DNA from: Magnetospirillum sp.
GTDB taxonomy: Bacteria; Pseudomonadota; Alphaproteobacteria; Rhodospirillales; Magnetospirillaceae
Reading direction: 5' to 3'
Assembly: GCA_016183945.1 (NCBI GenBank)
Contig: JACPDP010000042.1
Coordinates: 1-55,378 of the forward strand
DNA length: 55,378 bases
The first letter of the stretch is position 1. Every line of letters starts with the position of its first letter. A program made the translations under genes and the position numbers. Of this stretch, positions 45,488 through 53,998 are shown piece after piece. The notes under the pieces are model-generated. The model did not search any database. It worked only from the letters and a program-made list of their open reading frames with translations, and was not told the DNA's origin.

Positions 45488-46245
45488 GTCCGCCGCACCG
45501 GCAGGCCGCGTTCGAGGGCGCGGCGGCGGATGTCGGGCAGCGTTTCCTTGCGGTAGTGCAGGACATAAGCCATGGCGACGGCGTCGGGGAGGCCCTTGTC
45601 CACCACCTCCGCCAGATGCTCGAAGCTGCCCATGCCGCCCGAGGCGATCACCGGGATGCCCACCGCCTCGCTGACCGCCCGGGTCAGCTCGATGTCGAAG
45701 CCCTGGCGCATGCCTTCGCGGTCCACCGAGGTCAGCAGGATTTCGCCGGCGCCCCGCTCCTGGCCGCGCATCGCCCAGTCCACCACATCGAGTCCGGTGT
45801 GCTCGCGGCCGCAGTCGCGATAGACTTCCCAGCCGCCGCCGGGACGGCGCTTGGCGTCGATCTGCAGCACCATGCACTGCGACCCGAAGCTCTCGGCCAC
45901 CTCGCGGATCAGTTCGGGGCGATGGGTGGCGGCGGAGTTGATCGCCACCTTGTCGGCGCCGGCCCGCAGCATGTCGCGCACTTCTTCCACCGAGCGCAGG
46001 CCGCCGCCGACGGTGATGGGGACGAACACCTGCTCGGCGGTGCGCCGCACGATCTCGGTCAGGGTGTCGCGATTGTAGAGGCTGGCCACCGCGTCCATGT
46101 AGAGGATCTCGTCGACACCGTCGGCGTAATAGCCCTGGGCGAAGGCGCGGGGATCGCCGACCACGCGCACGCCTTCGAGCTGGATGCCCTTGATCAGGTT
46201 CGGTCCCTTGACATCGAGCCGGGCGATGAGCCGCAAGGTGGACAA
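45484..46245 (-). CDS. hisF: HisF-like ammonia-channel subunit
   Basis: The 253-aa TIM barrel of the HisF type starts ...[60 protein letters not shown] and VIASGGMGS are the phosphate-binding and catalytic-face blocks. Its LDVKG start and the D-R-E-G loop resemble the sugar-locus version more than the histidine-biosynthesis one. TTG at 46245 is taken as the start because it places the protein at the family N-terminus, 5 bp after the amidotransferase stop. It overlaps hisH by 4 bp. Together they form the ammonia donor for the sugar amidotransferase upstream. Confidence 0.87.
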   Translation of the reverse strand: MSTLRLIARLDVKGPNLIKGIQLEGVRVVGDPRAFAQGYYADGVDEILYMDAVASLYNRDTLTEIVRRTAEQVFVPITVGGGLRSVEEVRDMLRAGADKVAINSAATHRPELIREVAESFGSQCMVLQIDAKRRPGGGWEVYRDCGREHTGLDVVDWAMRGQERGAGEILLTSVDREGMRQGFDIELTRAVSEAVGIPVIASGGMGSFEHLAEVVDKGLPDAVAMAYVLHYRKETLPDIRRRALERGLPVRRT

Positions 46246-46250
46246 GCCGG

Positions 46251-47564
46251 TCAGTTTCCCTGCCACGCGGTGTGGCGCAGCTTCCATTCGCCGTTGGTCC
46301 GCTTCCACAGGTGCGGCGAGCGGAAGCGGTCGCACAGGTCGAGGAAATAGTCGCGGTCCATGATCGGCTGTTCGAACATGGCGGCGGCCGCGGGGAACTG
46401 CTCGGCGGGCAGCGACAGGTAGCGCATCAGCTCGTCGAAGAAGCGTTCGGGGAACTCGCCGTCGTATTTGCGCACCAGGGCCAGGCCCTCCTCGCGGGTG
46501 ATGTCGCCCGAGCGGATTTCCTGGGCGGCGTCGTAGGTGGCGCGCCCGATGCCGAATTTGACATGGGTGCTGAAGTAGTGCAGGTCGTCGAGGCGGTCGT
46601 CGATGCTGTTGTACTTCGAGTAGGTCCCCGGGGTGCGCTCCGGCGACGGAATGAAATTGCCGTGCTCGACCGAGTAGTAGTAGCAACTCTGCGGGTGCCA
46701 TTTGAGATAATAGCCGAGGTAATGGACCTCGGTGCCGGTCTTCTTCAGGCCCTCGGGGTCGGCCGGCATGTAGGGCTGCAATTCCGCCTCGTCGATGCCG
46801 AACTCACCCTTGAGGTCGGCGACCGACACCCCCGACAGGGTGATGCTGGACTTGTCGGAGCCGGCGAAATACTGCCAGTCGCGCTTGGCGCTCTGGTTGT
46901 CGGCTACCGGATTGCCGTACTCGGCCTCGTTCTCGCCGTAGAACACCAGCGGGATGTTGTGCAGCACGCTCATTTTCGGCGCGATGGACTTCTGGCCGAT
47001 GATGAAGGACTGGAAGGGGTGGAACAGAATCTCGGTGGACAGCCGGGTCAGCAGCCGGTGCACGCGACCGTTGGGGGTCGTCAGCACGTTGTCGAAGCCG
47101 GCGTGGAGCCACCTCTGGAAGTTCTCCCAGCCCCAGGGGGTATAGATGTGCGGCGCCCAGGTCACCGTCAGCGGGTGCATGCCGTATTTGAACTTCAGCA
47201 GGTGGGCGGCATAGAAGCTGTCCTTGCCGCCCGAGCCGGGCACGACGCAGTCGTAGTGGCCGTCGGTGCGCCGGTGCTTGTCGCACAGCTCCACCAACTC
47301 GCGCTCGCGGTCCTGCCAGTTGATGGCCGCCTTGTGGTCGGCGGCCTTGCAGGCGTCGCAGACGCCGTCGCCGTCGAAGGCGATGGTGGTCTTCGACGCG
47401 CCCGGCTTGTTGGCGTACTCGGCCACCGAGTTGGGGCGCTGGTTCGAGATGATGCACCGCCGGCAGAACCTGACCTCGCCGGGCAGGCCGTAGCGGGTGG
47501 GCAGGTCGGTGTCGCGCTCGAAGGGACGGAAATCGACGGGCTGGTGACGGAGGAGCTTTTCCAT
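46251..47564 (-). CDS. N-acetyl sugar amidotransferase (WbpG/PseA-like)
   Basis: The 437-aa protein has paired zinc-binding cysteines (FCRRC, about residue 35, and CDAC, about 70) and the PP-loop ATPase motif CVVPGSGGKDSFYAA near residue 105. This is the WbpG/PseA/LegA group, which converts an N-acetyl group of a nonulosonic acid or its precursor to an acetamidino group using ammonia delivered through HisF from HisH. The ATG at 47564 has GAGG just 3 bp upstream. A TTG at 47573 is possible and would overlap the preceding stop. The adjoining broken hisH may limit this step. Confidence 0.9.
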   Translation of the reverse strand: MEKLLRHQPVDFRPFERDTDLPTRYGLPGEVRFCRRCIISNQRPNSVAEYANKPGASKTTIAFDGDGVCDACKAADHKAAINWQDRERELVELCDKHRRTDGHYDCVVPGSGGKDSFYAAHLLKFKYGMHPLTVTWAPHIYTPWGWENFQRWLHAGFDNVLTTPNGRVHRLLTRLSTEILFHPFQSFIIGQKSIAPKMSVLHNIPLVFYGENEAEYGNPVADNQSAKRDWQYFAGSDKSSITLSGVSVADLKGEFGIDEAELQPYMPADPEGLKKTGTEVHYLGYYLKWHPQSCYYYSVEHGNFIPSPERTPGTYSKYNSIDDRLDDLHYFSTHVKFGIGRATYDAAQEIRSGDITREEGLALVRKYDGEFPERFFDELMRYLSLPAEQFPAAAAMFEQPIMDRDYFLDLCDRFRSPHLWKRTNGEWKLRHTAWQGN

Positions 47565-47569
47565 GGGCC

Positions 47570-48622
47570 TCAATCGAAGTTGGCGGCGAAGTCGCCGTTG
47601 GCATGGGTGAAATCATCGGGCTGGCCGATGTCCAGCCAGTATTCGCGCACCGGGAACACCGCCGTGGCCCGGTCGGAGGCGATGACGCGGGTGAAGAGTT
47701 CGGGCATGTCCAGCGGCTGTTCCTTGGGGACCAGCGCCACCACCGCGGGGTCGAGCACATAGATGCCGGCGTTGACGAAGAAATTATGCACCGGCTTTTC
47801 CTCCAGGCTGACGATGCGGCCGTGGGCGATGTTGACCACACCGTAAGGCACCTGGAAGTCGTATTCGCGCACGCACATGGTCGCCACCGAGTTTTGCTCG
47901 GCGTGGAAGTCCAGCAGACTGGAAAAATTCACCTTGGTCAGCACGTCGCCGTTCATCACGATGATCGGCGCGGTCGGCGGCTCGGGCAGCAGCGACAGGG
48001 CGCCGGCGGTGCCCAGGCGTTCCCGTTCCTCGATATAGCGCACCGTGCAGTTCCACTCGCGGCCATCGCCGAAATGCTGCTTGACCATCTCGGCCTTGTA
48101 GTTGACCGAAAGGTAGAATTTCGAGAACCCGTGGGCCATGAAGGTTTCCAGGATGGTCTCGAGCAGCGGCTTGTGCCCCACCTTCAGCAGCGGCTTGGGA
48201 ATGTCGTCGGTGAGCGGGCGCAGGCGCTTCCCCAGCCCGCCGGCCATCAGCAACACCCAGTTGTCGCGGCCCTGCGGCTGGGTGGTCAACTCGTCGATGG
48301 TGACCAGCCCGACCACATGGCCACCGCCGTCGCACAACGGCAGCTGGCGGATCACCGCCTGAGTCATGATGGTCAGCAGCCGTTCCGGCGAGTCGTCGGG
48401 GTGGCCGGAGCGCGGATGGTCCTTCATCAGCCGGGCAACCGGACCGTCGAGCGGCACGGCGCGAAGGATGCCGCGGCGCACATCGCCGTCGGTGACGGTG
48501 CCCAACAGCCGGTACTGGCCGTCCACCACCATGCAGAACTGGATGCCGCTTTCCTCGATGATGCGGATGGCGTCCGCGACGGTGCCCGAGGGGCCGAGGA
48601 TGGATTTCTGCCAGTGCTGCAC
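47570..48622 (-). CDS. legX: Glucosamine-1-phosphate guanylyltransferase-type enzyme with CBS pair (LegX/PtmE-like)
   Basis: The 350-aa protein has two CBS domains in residues 1-120 (VTDGDVRRGIL, VGLVTIDEL), then a nucleotidyltransferase with LLMAGGLGKRLRPLTDDIPKPLL and MNGDVL. This CBS-plus-NTP-transferase arrangement is characteristic of PtmE/LegX, which makes GDP-glucosamine for the GDP-linked legionaminic acid route. The start is a GTG at 48622 with AGGG upstream. The gene order legH-legX, together with legB/C/G/I, supports the assignment. Confidence 0.85.
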   Translation of the reverse strand: MQHWQKSILGPSGTVADAIRIIEESGIQFCMVVDGQYRLLGTVTDGDVRRGILRAVPLDGPVARLMKDHPRSGHPDDSPERLLTIMTQAVIRQLPLCDGGGHVVGLVTIDELTTQPQGRDNWVLLMAGGLGKRLRPLTDDIPKPLLKVGHKPLLETILETFMAHGFSKFYLSVNYKAEMVKQHFGDGREWNCTVRYIEERERLGTAGALSLLPEPPTAPIIVMNGDVLTKVNFSSLLDFHAEQNSVATMCVREYDFQVPYGVVNIAHGRIVSLEEKPVHNFFVNAGIYVLDPAVVALVPKEQPLDMPELFTRVIASDRATAVFPVREYWLDIGQPDDFTHANGDFAANFD

Positions 48623-48627
48623 GGACC

Positions 48628-49281
48628 CTAGTCTTCCCCCGTCAAACGCTTGGCGGGAACGCCAGCCACCACCGCGCCGGCCGGCACCTCCGCCACCACC
48701 GCGGCGCCGAGGCCGACCACGGCGCCGGCTCCAACGCGAATGCCCTGCCTTATAGCCGCCCCGGTGCCGATGTGCACCAAGTTCTCGATCATCACGCCGC
48801 CCGACAGCACCGCCGCCGGGGCGATGTGGCAGTGGCTGCCGATCACCGTGTCGTGGTCGATGCGGGCGCCGGTGTTGACGATGGTGTCGTCGCCGATGAC
48901 GGCGCCGGGCTGGATGATGGCGCCGGCCAGAAGCTGGCAGCCCTCGCCCAGGGTGACGTCCTCGCTGATCACCGCCGCGGGGTCGATCACCCGGGTGAAA
49001 CGGTAGCCGAGGGTGTGGAACCGTTGATAAAGCGCGGCGCGCGGCATCAGGCTGCCCACCGAGCCCAGGCCGTTGACCAGCAGCACCGTCCCCGGCGGAT
49101 GGCGGTGCACCACCTCGTCGCCGCCCAGCACCGCCACCCCCAGCACCAAGGCGCCGTGTCGCTCCGGGTCGGGGTCGACCAGGCCGAGCAGGCGGGCGCC
49201 CGAGCGCTTCAAGGCGCCCACCAGCACCTTGGCATGGCCGCCGGCGCCCAGCACCAGCAGGGGCAGGGTCCCGTCACTCAT
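48628..49281 (-). CDS. legH: NeuD/LegH-family N- or O-acetyltransferase
   Basis: The 217-aa protein has an N-terminal PglD-type nucleotide-binding domain (LLVLGAGGHAKVLVGAL) and a left-handed beta-helix of hexapeptide repeats from about residue 95 (AVISEDVTLGEGCQLLAGAI...), with a HIG-type turn (LVHIGTGAAI). In the legionaminic pathway LegH acetylates the 4-amino group of the UDP/GDP-sugar. NeuD homologues O-acetylate sialic acid. Position between legX and legI favours LegH. It starts at 49281, 8 bp inside the end of legI. Confidence 0.82.
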   Translation of the reverse strand: MSDGTLPLLVLGAGGHAKVLVGALKRSGARLLGLVDPDPERHGALVLGVAVLGGDEVVHRHPPGTVLLVNGLGSVGSLMPRAALYQRFHTLGYRFTRVIDPAAVISEDVTLGEGCQLLAGAIIQPGAVIGDDTIVNTGARIDHDTVIGSHCHIAPAAVLSGGVMIENLVHIGTGAAIRQGIRVGAGAVVGLGAAVVAEVPAGAVVAGVPAKRLTGED

Positions 49282-50347
49282 ACTCGATGGCCTCGCCGGG
49301 GGCGTAGTCGCGGCTGGCGGCTTGGCCCAGCCTGGTCCAGTAGTCCATGGGCGACAGGCCGGTTCCCGGCCGCTTCACCCCCATATTGGCCTCGGTGAGG
49401 GGCTCGCCGGCGCGGATGACGCACAGCGCCACCAGGCTCTTGCGCGCCACCGCCATGTTCTTGACCTCAGACGGGGCGGGGCGTTTGACGCCGGTTCCCA
49501 GGGCGGCGGCGGCCTGATGCACCCCCTCCACCAGGGCGGCCAGTTCCGCCGGCTCCAGCGAGGCCCTGTGGTCGGGGCCGGGCAGGCCGCGGTCGAGGGT
49601 GAAGTGCTTCTCGATGACCCCGGCCCCCAGCGCGGCGGCGGCGATGGATGCCGCGATCCCCGGGGTGTGGTCGGAAAATCCCACCGGCAGCCCGAAGGCC
49701 TGGGTCAGCGTCGCCATGGCGCGCAGATTGGCCTCGCCCACCGGGGCCGGATACTCGGTGGTGCAGTGGAGCAGCACCACCTTGTCGGTCAGCGCCCGGC
49801 GGCCGTCCCCGGAGTCCATGGCGAGGGCGAAGGCGCGCCGCGACGGGGCGGCGTCGCCTTGGGTATAGCCGAAGGCCAGCGCGCCCAGGGCGTCGCGCAC
49901 CTCGTCCAGGGTACTCATGCCGGTGGACAGGATGATGCGGCGGCCGGTGCGGGCGGCGGCCAGCAGCAGCGGTCCGTTGGTGATCTCGCCCGAGGGCAGC
50001 TTCAGGGTGGCGAGCCCCAGCCCGTCGGTCAGGAAGGCCAGCGACGGCAGGTCGAAGGGGGTCGACAGGAATTCGATGCCGCGTTCGTCGCAGCGCTGCA
50101 TCAGACGGCGATGCGCCTCTTCCGACAGCTCCAGGCGCTCCAGCATGCCGAGCTGGCCGCCGTCGCCGTCATTGGCTTTCTGGTACTCGGCCTTGGGCGC
50201 GGTGGCGGTGACCAGTTCGGCGGCGCGGAATGTCTGGAACTTGACCACGTCGGCGTTGGCGGCCGCCGCGGCGTCCACCATGGCCAGGGCGCGGCCGATG
50301 TCGCCGTTATGGTTGACACCGGCCTCGGCGATGACGGTTACGGGCAT
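49274..50347 (-). CDS. legI: Legionaminic acid synthase (NeuB family)
   Basis: The 357-aa protein shows IAEAGVNHNGD at residue 5, KFQTFRA, LPSGEITNGP, STGMSTLDE and KHFTLDRGLPGPDHRAS, then a C-terminal SAF domain starting near residue 290. The reaction is condensation of phosphoenolpyruvate with the 6-deoxy-diamino hexose from LegG to give legionaminic acid. Its TAA stop is replaced by a TGA shared in an 8-bp overlap with legH. It is distinct from the first NeuB-like copy at 32181-33221. Confidence 0.88.
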   Translation of the reverse strand: MPVTVIAEAGVNHNGDIGRALAMVDAAAAANADVVKFQTFRAAELVTATAPKAEYQKANDGDGGQLGMLERLELSEEAHRRLMQRCDERGIEFLSTPFDLPSLAFLTDGLGLATLKLPSGEITNGPLLLAAARTGRRIILSTGMSTLDEVRDALGALAFGYTQGDAAPSRRAFALAMDSGDGRRALTDKVVLLHCTTEYPAPVGEANLRAMATLTQAFGLPVGFSDHTPGIAASIAAAALGAGVIEKHFTLDRGLPGPDHRASLEPAELAALVEGVHQAAAALGTGVKRPAPSEVKNMAVARKSLVALCVIRAGEPLTEANMGVKRPGTGLSPMDYWTRLGQAASRDYAPGEAIEYE

Positions 50348-51516
50348 GTGAACTCCAGGTCGCGGAATGGCTTGTTCAACAAAGGCGCGATCTCGACGGT
50401 GGCCAGCACCCGGGCGATGCGGGCGGAGGCCCCCAGGGTGCCATATGGTGTCTCGGCCCGCTTGGCGAGCGCCTGATGCTCCGGCGTCAGCGCCTGGGCG
50501 ATGGCGGCGGCCACGGTGTCGCGCCGGCAGGGGCAGTCGATGATGCCCGGCGCCCGCAGCCGGCCCTTCTGGCGATCGCCGATATTGACCACGGCGGTGC
50601 CGGCGGCCGGCGCCTCGATGACGCCCGAGGACGAATTGCCCACCACGGCGGCGGCCAGCTTGACCACGGAGAGATAGCGCAGCGTTCCCAGCGAGCTGAC
50701 CAGCCGCACCCGCTCGGGCCGGCGGCCGGCCCAGTCGTCCAGGAAGGCGTTGATGGCGCGGGCGCCGGCGTCCTGGTTGGCGCGGCTGACGATGACGCGG
50801 GCGTCGGGGACGCGGTCGAGCCCGGCACAGACCTCGGCCACCTCGCCGACCGGATCGCCGCTGCCGGCGGTCACCGGGTGGTAGGTGGCCATGAGGAGCG
50901 GCGGCGCCAGGGAAAAGCCCAGTTCGGCCTCCAGCGCGTCACGGTCCAGCAGCGGCAGGCGGGCGAGGTTGTCGAGCCCCGGCGCACCGGCCAGGATCAC
51001 CCGCTCCGGTGCCACCCCCATCTGGACGATGCGGCGGCGATAGGGCTCGGCGGCCGGGAAATGCAGGTGGGCCAGGGCGGTGACGGCGTTGCGGATGGCA
51101 TCGTCGATGGCGCCCTCGGAGGCCTCGCCGCCGTGCAGATGGGCGATGGGGATGCCGAGGCAGGTGGCGGCCGAGGCGGCGGCCAGCACCTCGGTGCGGT
51201 CACCCAGCAGCACCAGGATGTCGGGCGCCAGACGGGCCAGCGCCTCGGCGGTGCGCATGGTGCCGAGGCCCATGGAGGTGGCCATGCCGGTGCGGCTGTC
51301 GCTGTCCAGCAGCATCTCCACCTTCTCGGCGATGTCGAAACCCTCGGCGGCGATGGCCTTCCAGGTCTCGCCGAACTGGGGGCTGAGATGCGAGCCGCTG
51401 ACCAGCAGCGACAGGTCCACGGTGGGATCGGCCTTGAGGTCGCACGCCAGCCAGCTCAGCAGGCCCCACTCCGCCCGCGTGCCGGTGAACAGGCAGATGC
51501 GGCGGCGGCGGGTCAC
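50338..51516 (-). CDS. legG: NeuC/LegG-type UDP-sugar 2-epimerase (hydrolysing)
   Basis: The 392-aa protein has the normal NeuC length and blocks: FTGTRAEWGLL, LLGDRTEVLAA, AHLHGGEASEGAIDDAIRNAVTALAHLHF (catalytic region, with RN in place of the usual RH), MGVAPERV, and GNSSSGVIEAPAAGTAVVNIGDRQKGR. It removes the nucleotide and inverts C2 to give the free mannose-type amino sugar used by legI. The GTG start at 51516 forms a 4-bp overlap with legC. The intact central segment is what the copy at 31147-32184 lacks. Confidence 0.85.
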   Translation of the reverse strand: MTRRRRICLFTGTRAEWGLLSWLACDLKADPTVDLSLLVSGSHLSPQFGETWKAIAAEGFDIAEKVEMLLDSDSRTGMATSMGLGTMRTAEALARLAPDILVLLGDRTEVLAAASAATCLGIPIAHLHGGEASEGAIDDAIRNAVTALAHLHFPAAEPYRRRIVQMGVAPERVILAGAPGLDNLARLPLLDRDALEAELGFSLAPPLLMATYHPVTAGSGDPVGEVAEVCAGLDRVPDARVIVSRANQDAGARAINAFLDDWAGRRPERVRLVSSLGTLRYLSVVKLAAAVVGNSSSGVIEAPAAGTAVVNIGDRQKGRLRAPGIIDCPCRRDTVAAAIAQALTPEHQALAKRAETPYGTLGASARIARVLATVEIAPLLNKPFRDLEFTCP

Positions 51517-52655
51517 GCCAGCGCTTCCTTCAGCAGGTCGATGACGAAAGCCTGCTCCGAGGCCGACAGGTTGCTGGAGCAGGGCAGGGTCAGCACCCGG
51601 TGCCACAGGCCGTCCGACACCGTCATGCCGGTGCGCGGGGCGTCGGCATAGGGGGCCTGCAGATGCATGGGCTTCCAGAACGGGCGGGCCTCGATGCCGG
51701 CGGTGCGCAGGCGCTGGCGCACGTCCTCGGCCGGCGGCGCCGGCTCGGACAGCACCACGCCGGAGAACCAGCAGCCCGATCGCGCCCAGTCGGGTTGCGG
51801 GAACGGCTCGACGCCGGGCAATCCGGCCAACTCGCGGTCGTAGGTGGCGCGGATCCGGCGCTTGGCGCCGACGAAAGCGGCCATATTTTCCATCTGGGCG
51901 CAGCCGACCGCGGCCTGCAGATTGGTCATGCGGTAGTTATAGCCGATCCGGTCGTGGCTGTAGTCGGAGCCCACGCGCGCGGTCGAGGACAGGTGGCGCA
52001 CCAGATCGAGCACGTCGGCGTCGTTGCCGATCACTGCGCCGCCGCCGCCCGAGGTCACCGTCTTGTTGCCGTTGAACGAGATCCCCGACAGGTCGGCACC
52101 CATATCGGCCAGGGCGCGGCCCTTGTAGGTGGCGCCGATGGCCGCGGCGGCGTCGGCCACCACCGGCAGGCCGAACTCGCGCGCCGTCATGACGATGGGG
52201 TCCATGTCGGCCGGAGTGCCCAGGGTGTAGACCGGCATCACCGCCGCCACCCGCCGCCCCGACGCGATGTGGACGAGGCTGTCGCCGCGCCGCTCGGTCT
52301 CGGCGGCCAGACGGTCGGCCAGCAGGGCGGGGTCGAGGGTCCACGAGGCGGGGTCGATGTCGAACAGCCATGGCGTGGCGCCGCAATGGCTGATGGCGTT
52401 GGCGCTGGCGATGAAGGTGTAGGAAGGCAGCACCACCAGGTCACCCGGCCCGACGCCCGCCGCCACCAAGGCGAGGTGCAGCGCCGTGGTGCCCGATGAG
52501 GTGGCCACCGCGCCGGCCGAATCGCAGGCCGAGGCCACTTCCTCCTCGAAGCGCCGCACGAAGGGACCCACCGACGAGACGAAGGTGGTCTCGATGCACT
52601 GCTGGAGGTAGTGGCCCTCGTTGCCGCTCAGATTGGGGACGCATAATGGGATCAA
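51513..52655 (-). CDS. legC: DegT/DnrJ/EryC1/StrS-family sugar aminotransferase (LegC-like)
   Basis: The 380-aa PLP enzyme has TSSGTTALHLALVAAG, VVADAAAAIGATYKG and SFNGNKTVTSGGGGAVIG (Schiff-base lysine in NGNK). It transaminates the 4-keto sugar made by legB. The start is TTG at 52655, set by an excellent SD GAGGAGG at 52661-52667 with a 5-base spacer. The ATG nearby (52660) is out of frame. A 57-bp gap before it carries the third copy of the palindromic repeat. Confidence 0.88.
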   Translation of the reverse strand: MIPLCVPNLSGNEGHYLQQCIETTFVSSVGPFVRRFEEEVASACDSAGAVATSSGTTALHLALVAAGVGPGDLVVLPSYTFIASANAISHCGATPWLFDIDPASWTLDPALLADRLAAETERRGDSLVHIASGRRVAAVMPVYTLGTPADMDPIVMTAREFGLPVVADAAAAIGATYKGRALADMGADLSGISFNGNKTVTSGGGGAVIGNDADVLDLVRHLSSTARVGSDYSHDRIGYNYRMTNLQAAVGCAQMENMAAFVGAKRRIRATYDRELAGLPGVEPFPQPDWARSGCWFSGVVLSEPAPPAEDVRQRLRTAGIEARPFWKPMHLQAPYADAPRTGMTVSDGLWHRVLTLPCSSNLSASEQAFVIDLLKEALA

Positions 52656-52660
52656 GGCAT

Positions 52661-52667
52661 CCTCCTC
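52661..52667 (-). promoter_or_regulatory. Strong Shine-Dalgarno that decides the TTG start of legC
   Basis: The minus strand reads GAGGAGG here, followed by ATGCC and then the TTG at 52655. The ATG within ATGCC is out of frame and gives only Met-Pro-stop, so TTG is the probable start. Confidence 0.8.
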
Positions 52668-52679
52668 AAGAGTCGGCTG

Positions 52680-52696
52680 GCGGGCGTCTCGCCCGC
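52680..52696. repeat. Dispersed palindromic repeat, third copy (core only)
   Basis: GCGGGCG (52680-52686) TCT CGCCCGC (52690-52696) forms a 7-bp stem. The copy at 33356-33372 has TCC as its loop. The 57-bp gap between legB and legC holds this element and nothing else recognisable. Confidence 0.75.
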
Positions 52697-52712
52697 ATTG
52701 GTTCCGCCGGCA

Positions 52713-53918
52713 TCACATTTTCTGGTCGAGGCTGCGGTCAAGCTCGACATGGTCGAGTTCGGGCACCGCCGCCCGGATGGCGGCGACCACGTCGGCCTTA
52801 TGCCATTCCGCCCGCCCGCGCAAGTCCCGGATGGCGGCGAGGAATTCGGCGAGCACCGCGGGCTCGGGCTCGGCTTCGCGCACCACCGCGACCTGGCGGT
52901 AGCGGGCGGTATCGATCACGTCGGAGCCGCGGTGGAACTCCTCGAACGACTTCTCGCCGGTGGTGTCGGAGCGCGAGAAGAAGCAGGGCCAGCGCCCCGC
53001 CGGGACCTCGGTCATGGCGCGGGCCTCGTCCTCGGAGCCGCACGGCAGCGGCTCCAGCCCATGGTGGCGCAGGAAGGCGGTGGCGATGTCGGCGAAGCCC
53101 ATCAGGTCGTCGGCCGGCGTCATCTTGGGAAACACCACCTCGCGGCTCCGCCCGAGGAAGCAGCCCAGCAGGCAGAGCTGCCCGGCCTCTTCGTGGCTGA
53201 TGAAGTAGCGCTTCACGTCCATGGGGGCGGCGATGGGCTGGCGCTTGGCCAGACGCTGCTCGAAGCCTTCCAGCAGGCTGCCGGCCGAGAAGGCGACGTT
53301 GGCGAAGCGGGCCGAGGTGGCGCCGAGGCGGGTGGCGTGACCGAACAGGGCCCGCTCCATCAGATTCTTGGTGGCGCCCATCAGGTTGACCGGGCGCACC
53401 GACTTGTCGGTGGACACCGAAAAGGCCCGCGTCAAGGACGCGGCCGGCGGCGCGGCCAACCAGTCGGCCAGGGCGCGGACGTTGACGTCGATCATCCGCA
53501 TCAGGCTGAAGACGTCGCGCTCGGACCGCACATGCTTCATGGCCGAGAAGTTGATGAAGGCGTCGTAGGGGCCGAGCGCCCGGACGCAGGCGGCGAATTC
53601 CGGCGAGCCGAAGTCGATGCTGACCGAGCGGAAGTCGTCGGGCAGCGACAGCCTCGACGCGCGCAGATCGCGCACCACCTCGACCAGGGTGTTCTCGTTG
53701 ATGTCGAGCAGGTGCAGGGCTCGCGGCCGGTAGCGTACCACCTGCCGCACGAAGGCGCCGCCGATGGAGCCCGCCGCGCCCACCACCAGCAGCCGGGCGC
53801 CGCCGATGGCCTCGGCCAGCGCCGCTTCATTGCCCTCGACGTCGTCGGCGAACAGCGACCGCCGGCGCCCGAGGATACGGCCGAGCAGGGCGTCGGAGGT
53901 GTCGAAATGGGCGGTCAC
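52713..53918 (-). CDS. legB: Nucleotide-sugar 4,6-dehydratase (LegB/CapD-like)
   Basis: The 401-aa protein has the NAD motif LLVVGAAGSIGGAFVRQ near residue 43 and the FSVSTDKSVRPVNLMGATKNLMERAL block, where MGATK replaces the usual YxxxK. This is the signature of membrane-free 4,6-dehydratases of the CapD/PseB/LegB group. It makes the 4-keto-6-deoxy intermediate. The start at GTG 53918 is preceded by GGAGAAACC (SD GGAG). The gene is the first biosynthetic gene of the operon and lies 80 bp after the antiterminator gene. Confidence 0.87.
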   Translation of the reverse strand: MTAHFDTSDALLGRILGRRRSLFADDVEGNEAALAEAIGGARLLVVGAAGSIGGAFVRQVVRYRPRALHLLDINENTLVEVVRDLRASRLSLPDDFRSVSIDFGSPEFAACVRALGPYDAFINFSAMKHVRSERDVFSLMRMIDVNVRALADWLAAPPAASLTRAFSVSTDKSVRPVNLMGATKNLMERALFGHATRLGATSARFANVAFSAGSLLEGFEQRLAKRQPIAAPMDVKRYFISHEEAGQLCLLGCFLGRSREVVFPKMTPADDLMGFADIATAFLRHHGLEPLPCGSEDEARAMTEVPAGRWPCFFSRSDTTGEKSFEEFHRGSDVIDTARYRQVAVVREAEPEPAVLAEFLAAIRDLRGRAEWHKADVVAAIRAAVPELDHVELDRSLDQKM

Positions 53919-53936
53919 GGTTTCTCCAGGGCAATA

Positions 53937-53945
53937 GCTACCGCA
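53937..53945 (-). promoter_or_regulatory. ops-like element (TGCGGTAGC) before the first biosynthetic gene
   Basis: The minus strand reads TGCGGTAGC, matching the RfaH ops element GGCGGTAGC at 8 of 9 positions. It lies in the 80-bp gap (53919-53998) between the NusG-like gene and legB, the expected location for recruiting such a factor. A full 10-base match (GGCGGTAGCG) also occurs by chance on the other strand at 52895-52904, so this is only suggestive. Confidence 0.35.
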
Positions 53946-53998
53946 CTCCGGGTGACTGGCGTTCCGCCCGGGCAACTCAACACAGACGGTCGGCCGCG

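Noticed and set aside
44852..46245. hisH and hisF as histidine biosynthesis genes
   Set aside because: They directly follow a WbpG/PseA-like sugar amidotransferase and no other his genes are present, so they are the ammonia-supplying sugar-locus versions.
52895..52904. Exact ops sequence GGCGGTAGCG
   Set aside because: It lies inside legB on the strand opposite to transcription, so it cannot act as an ops element for this operon.
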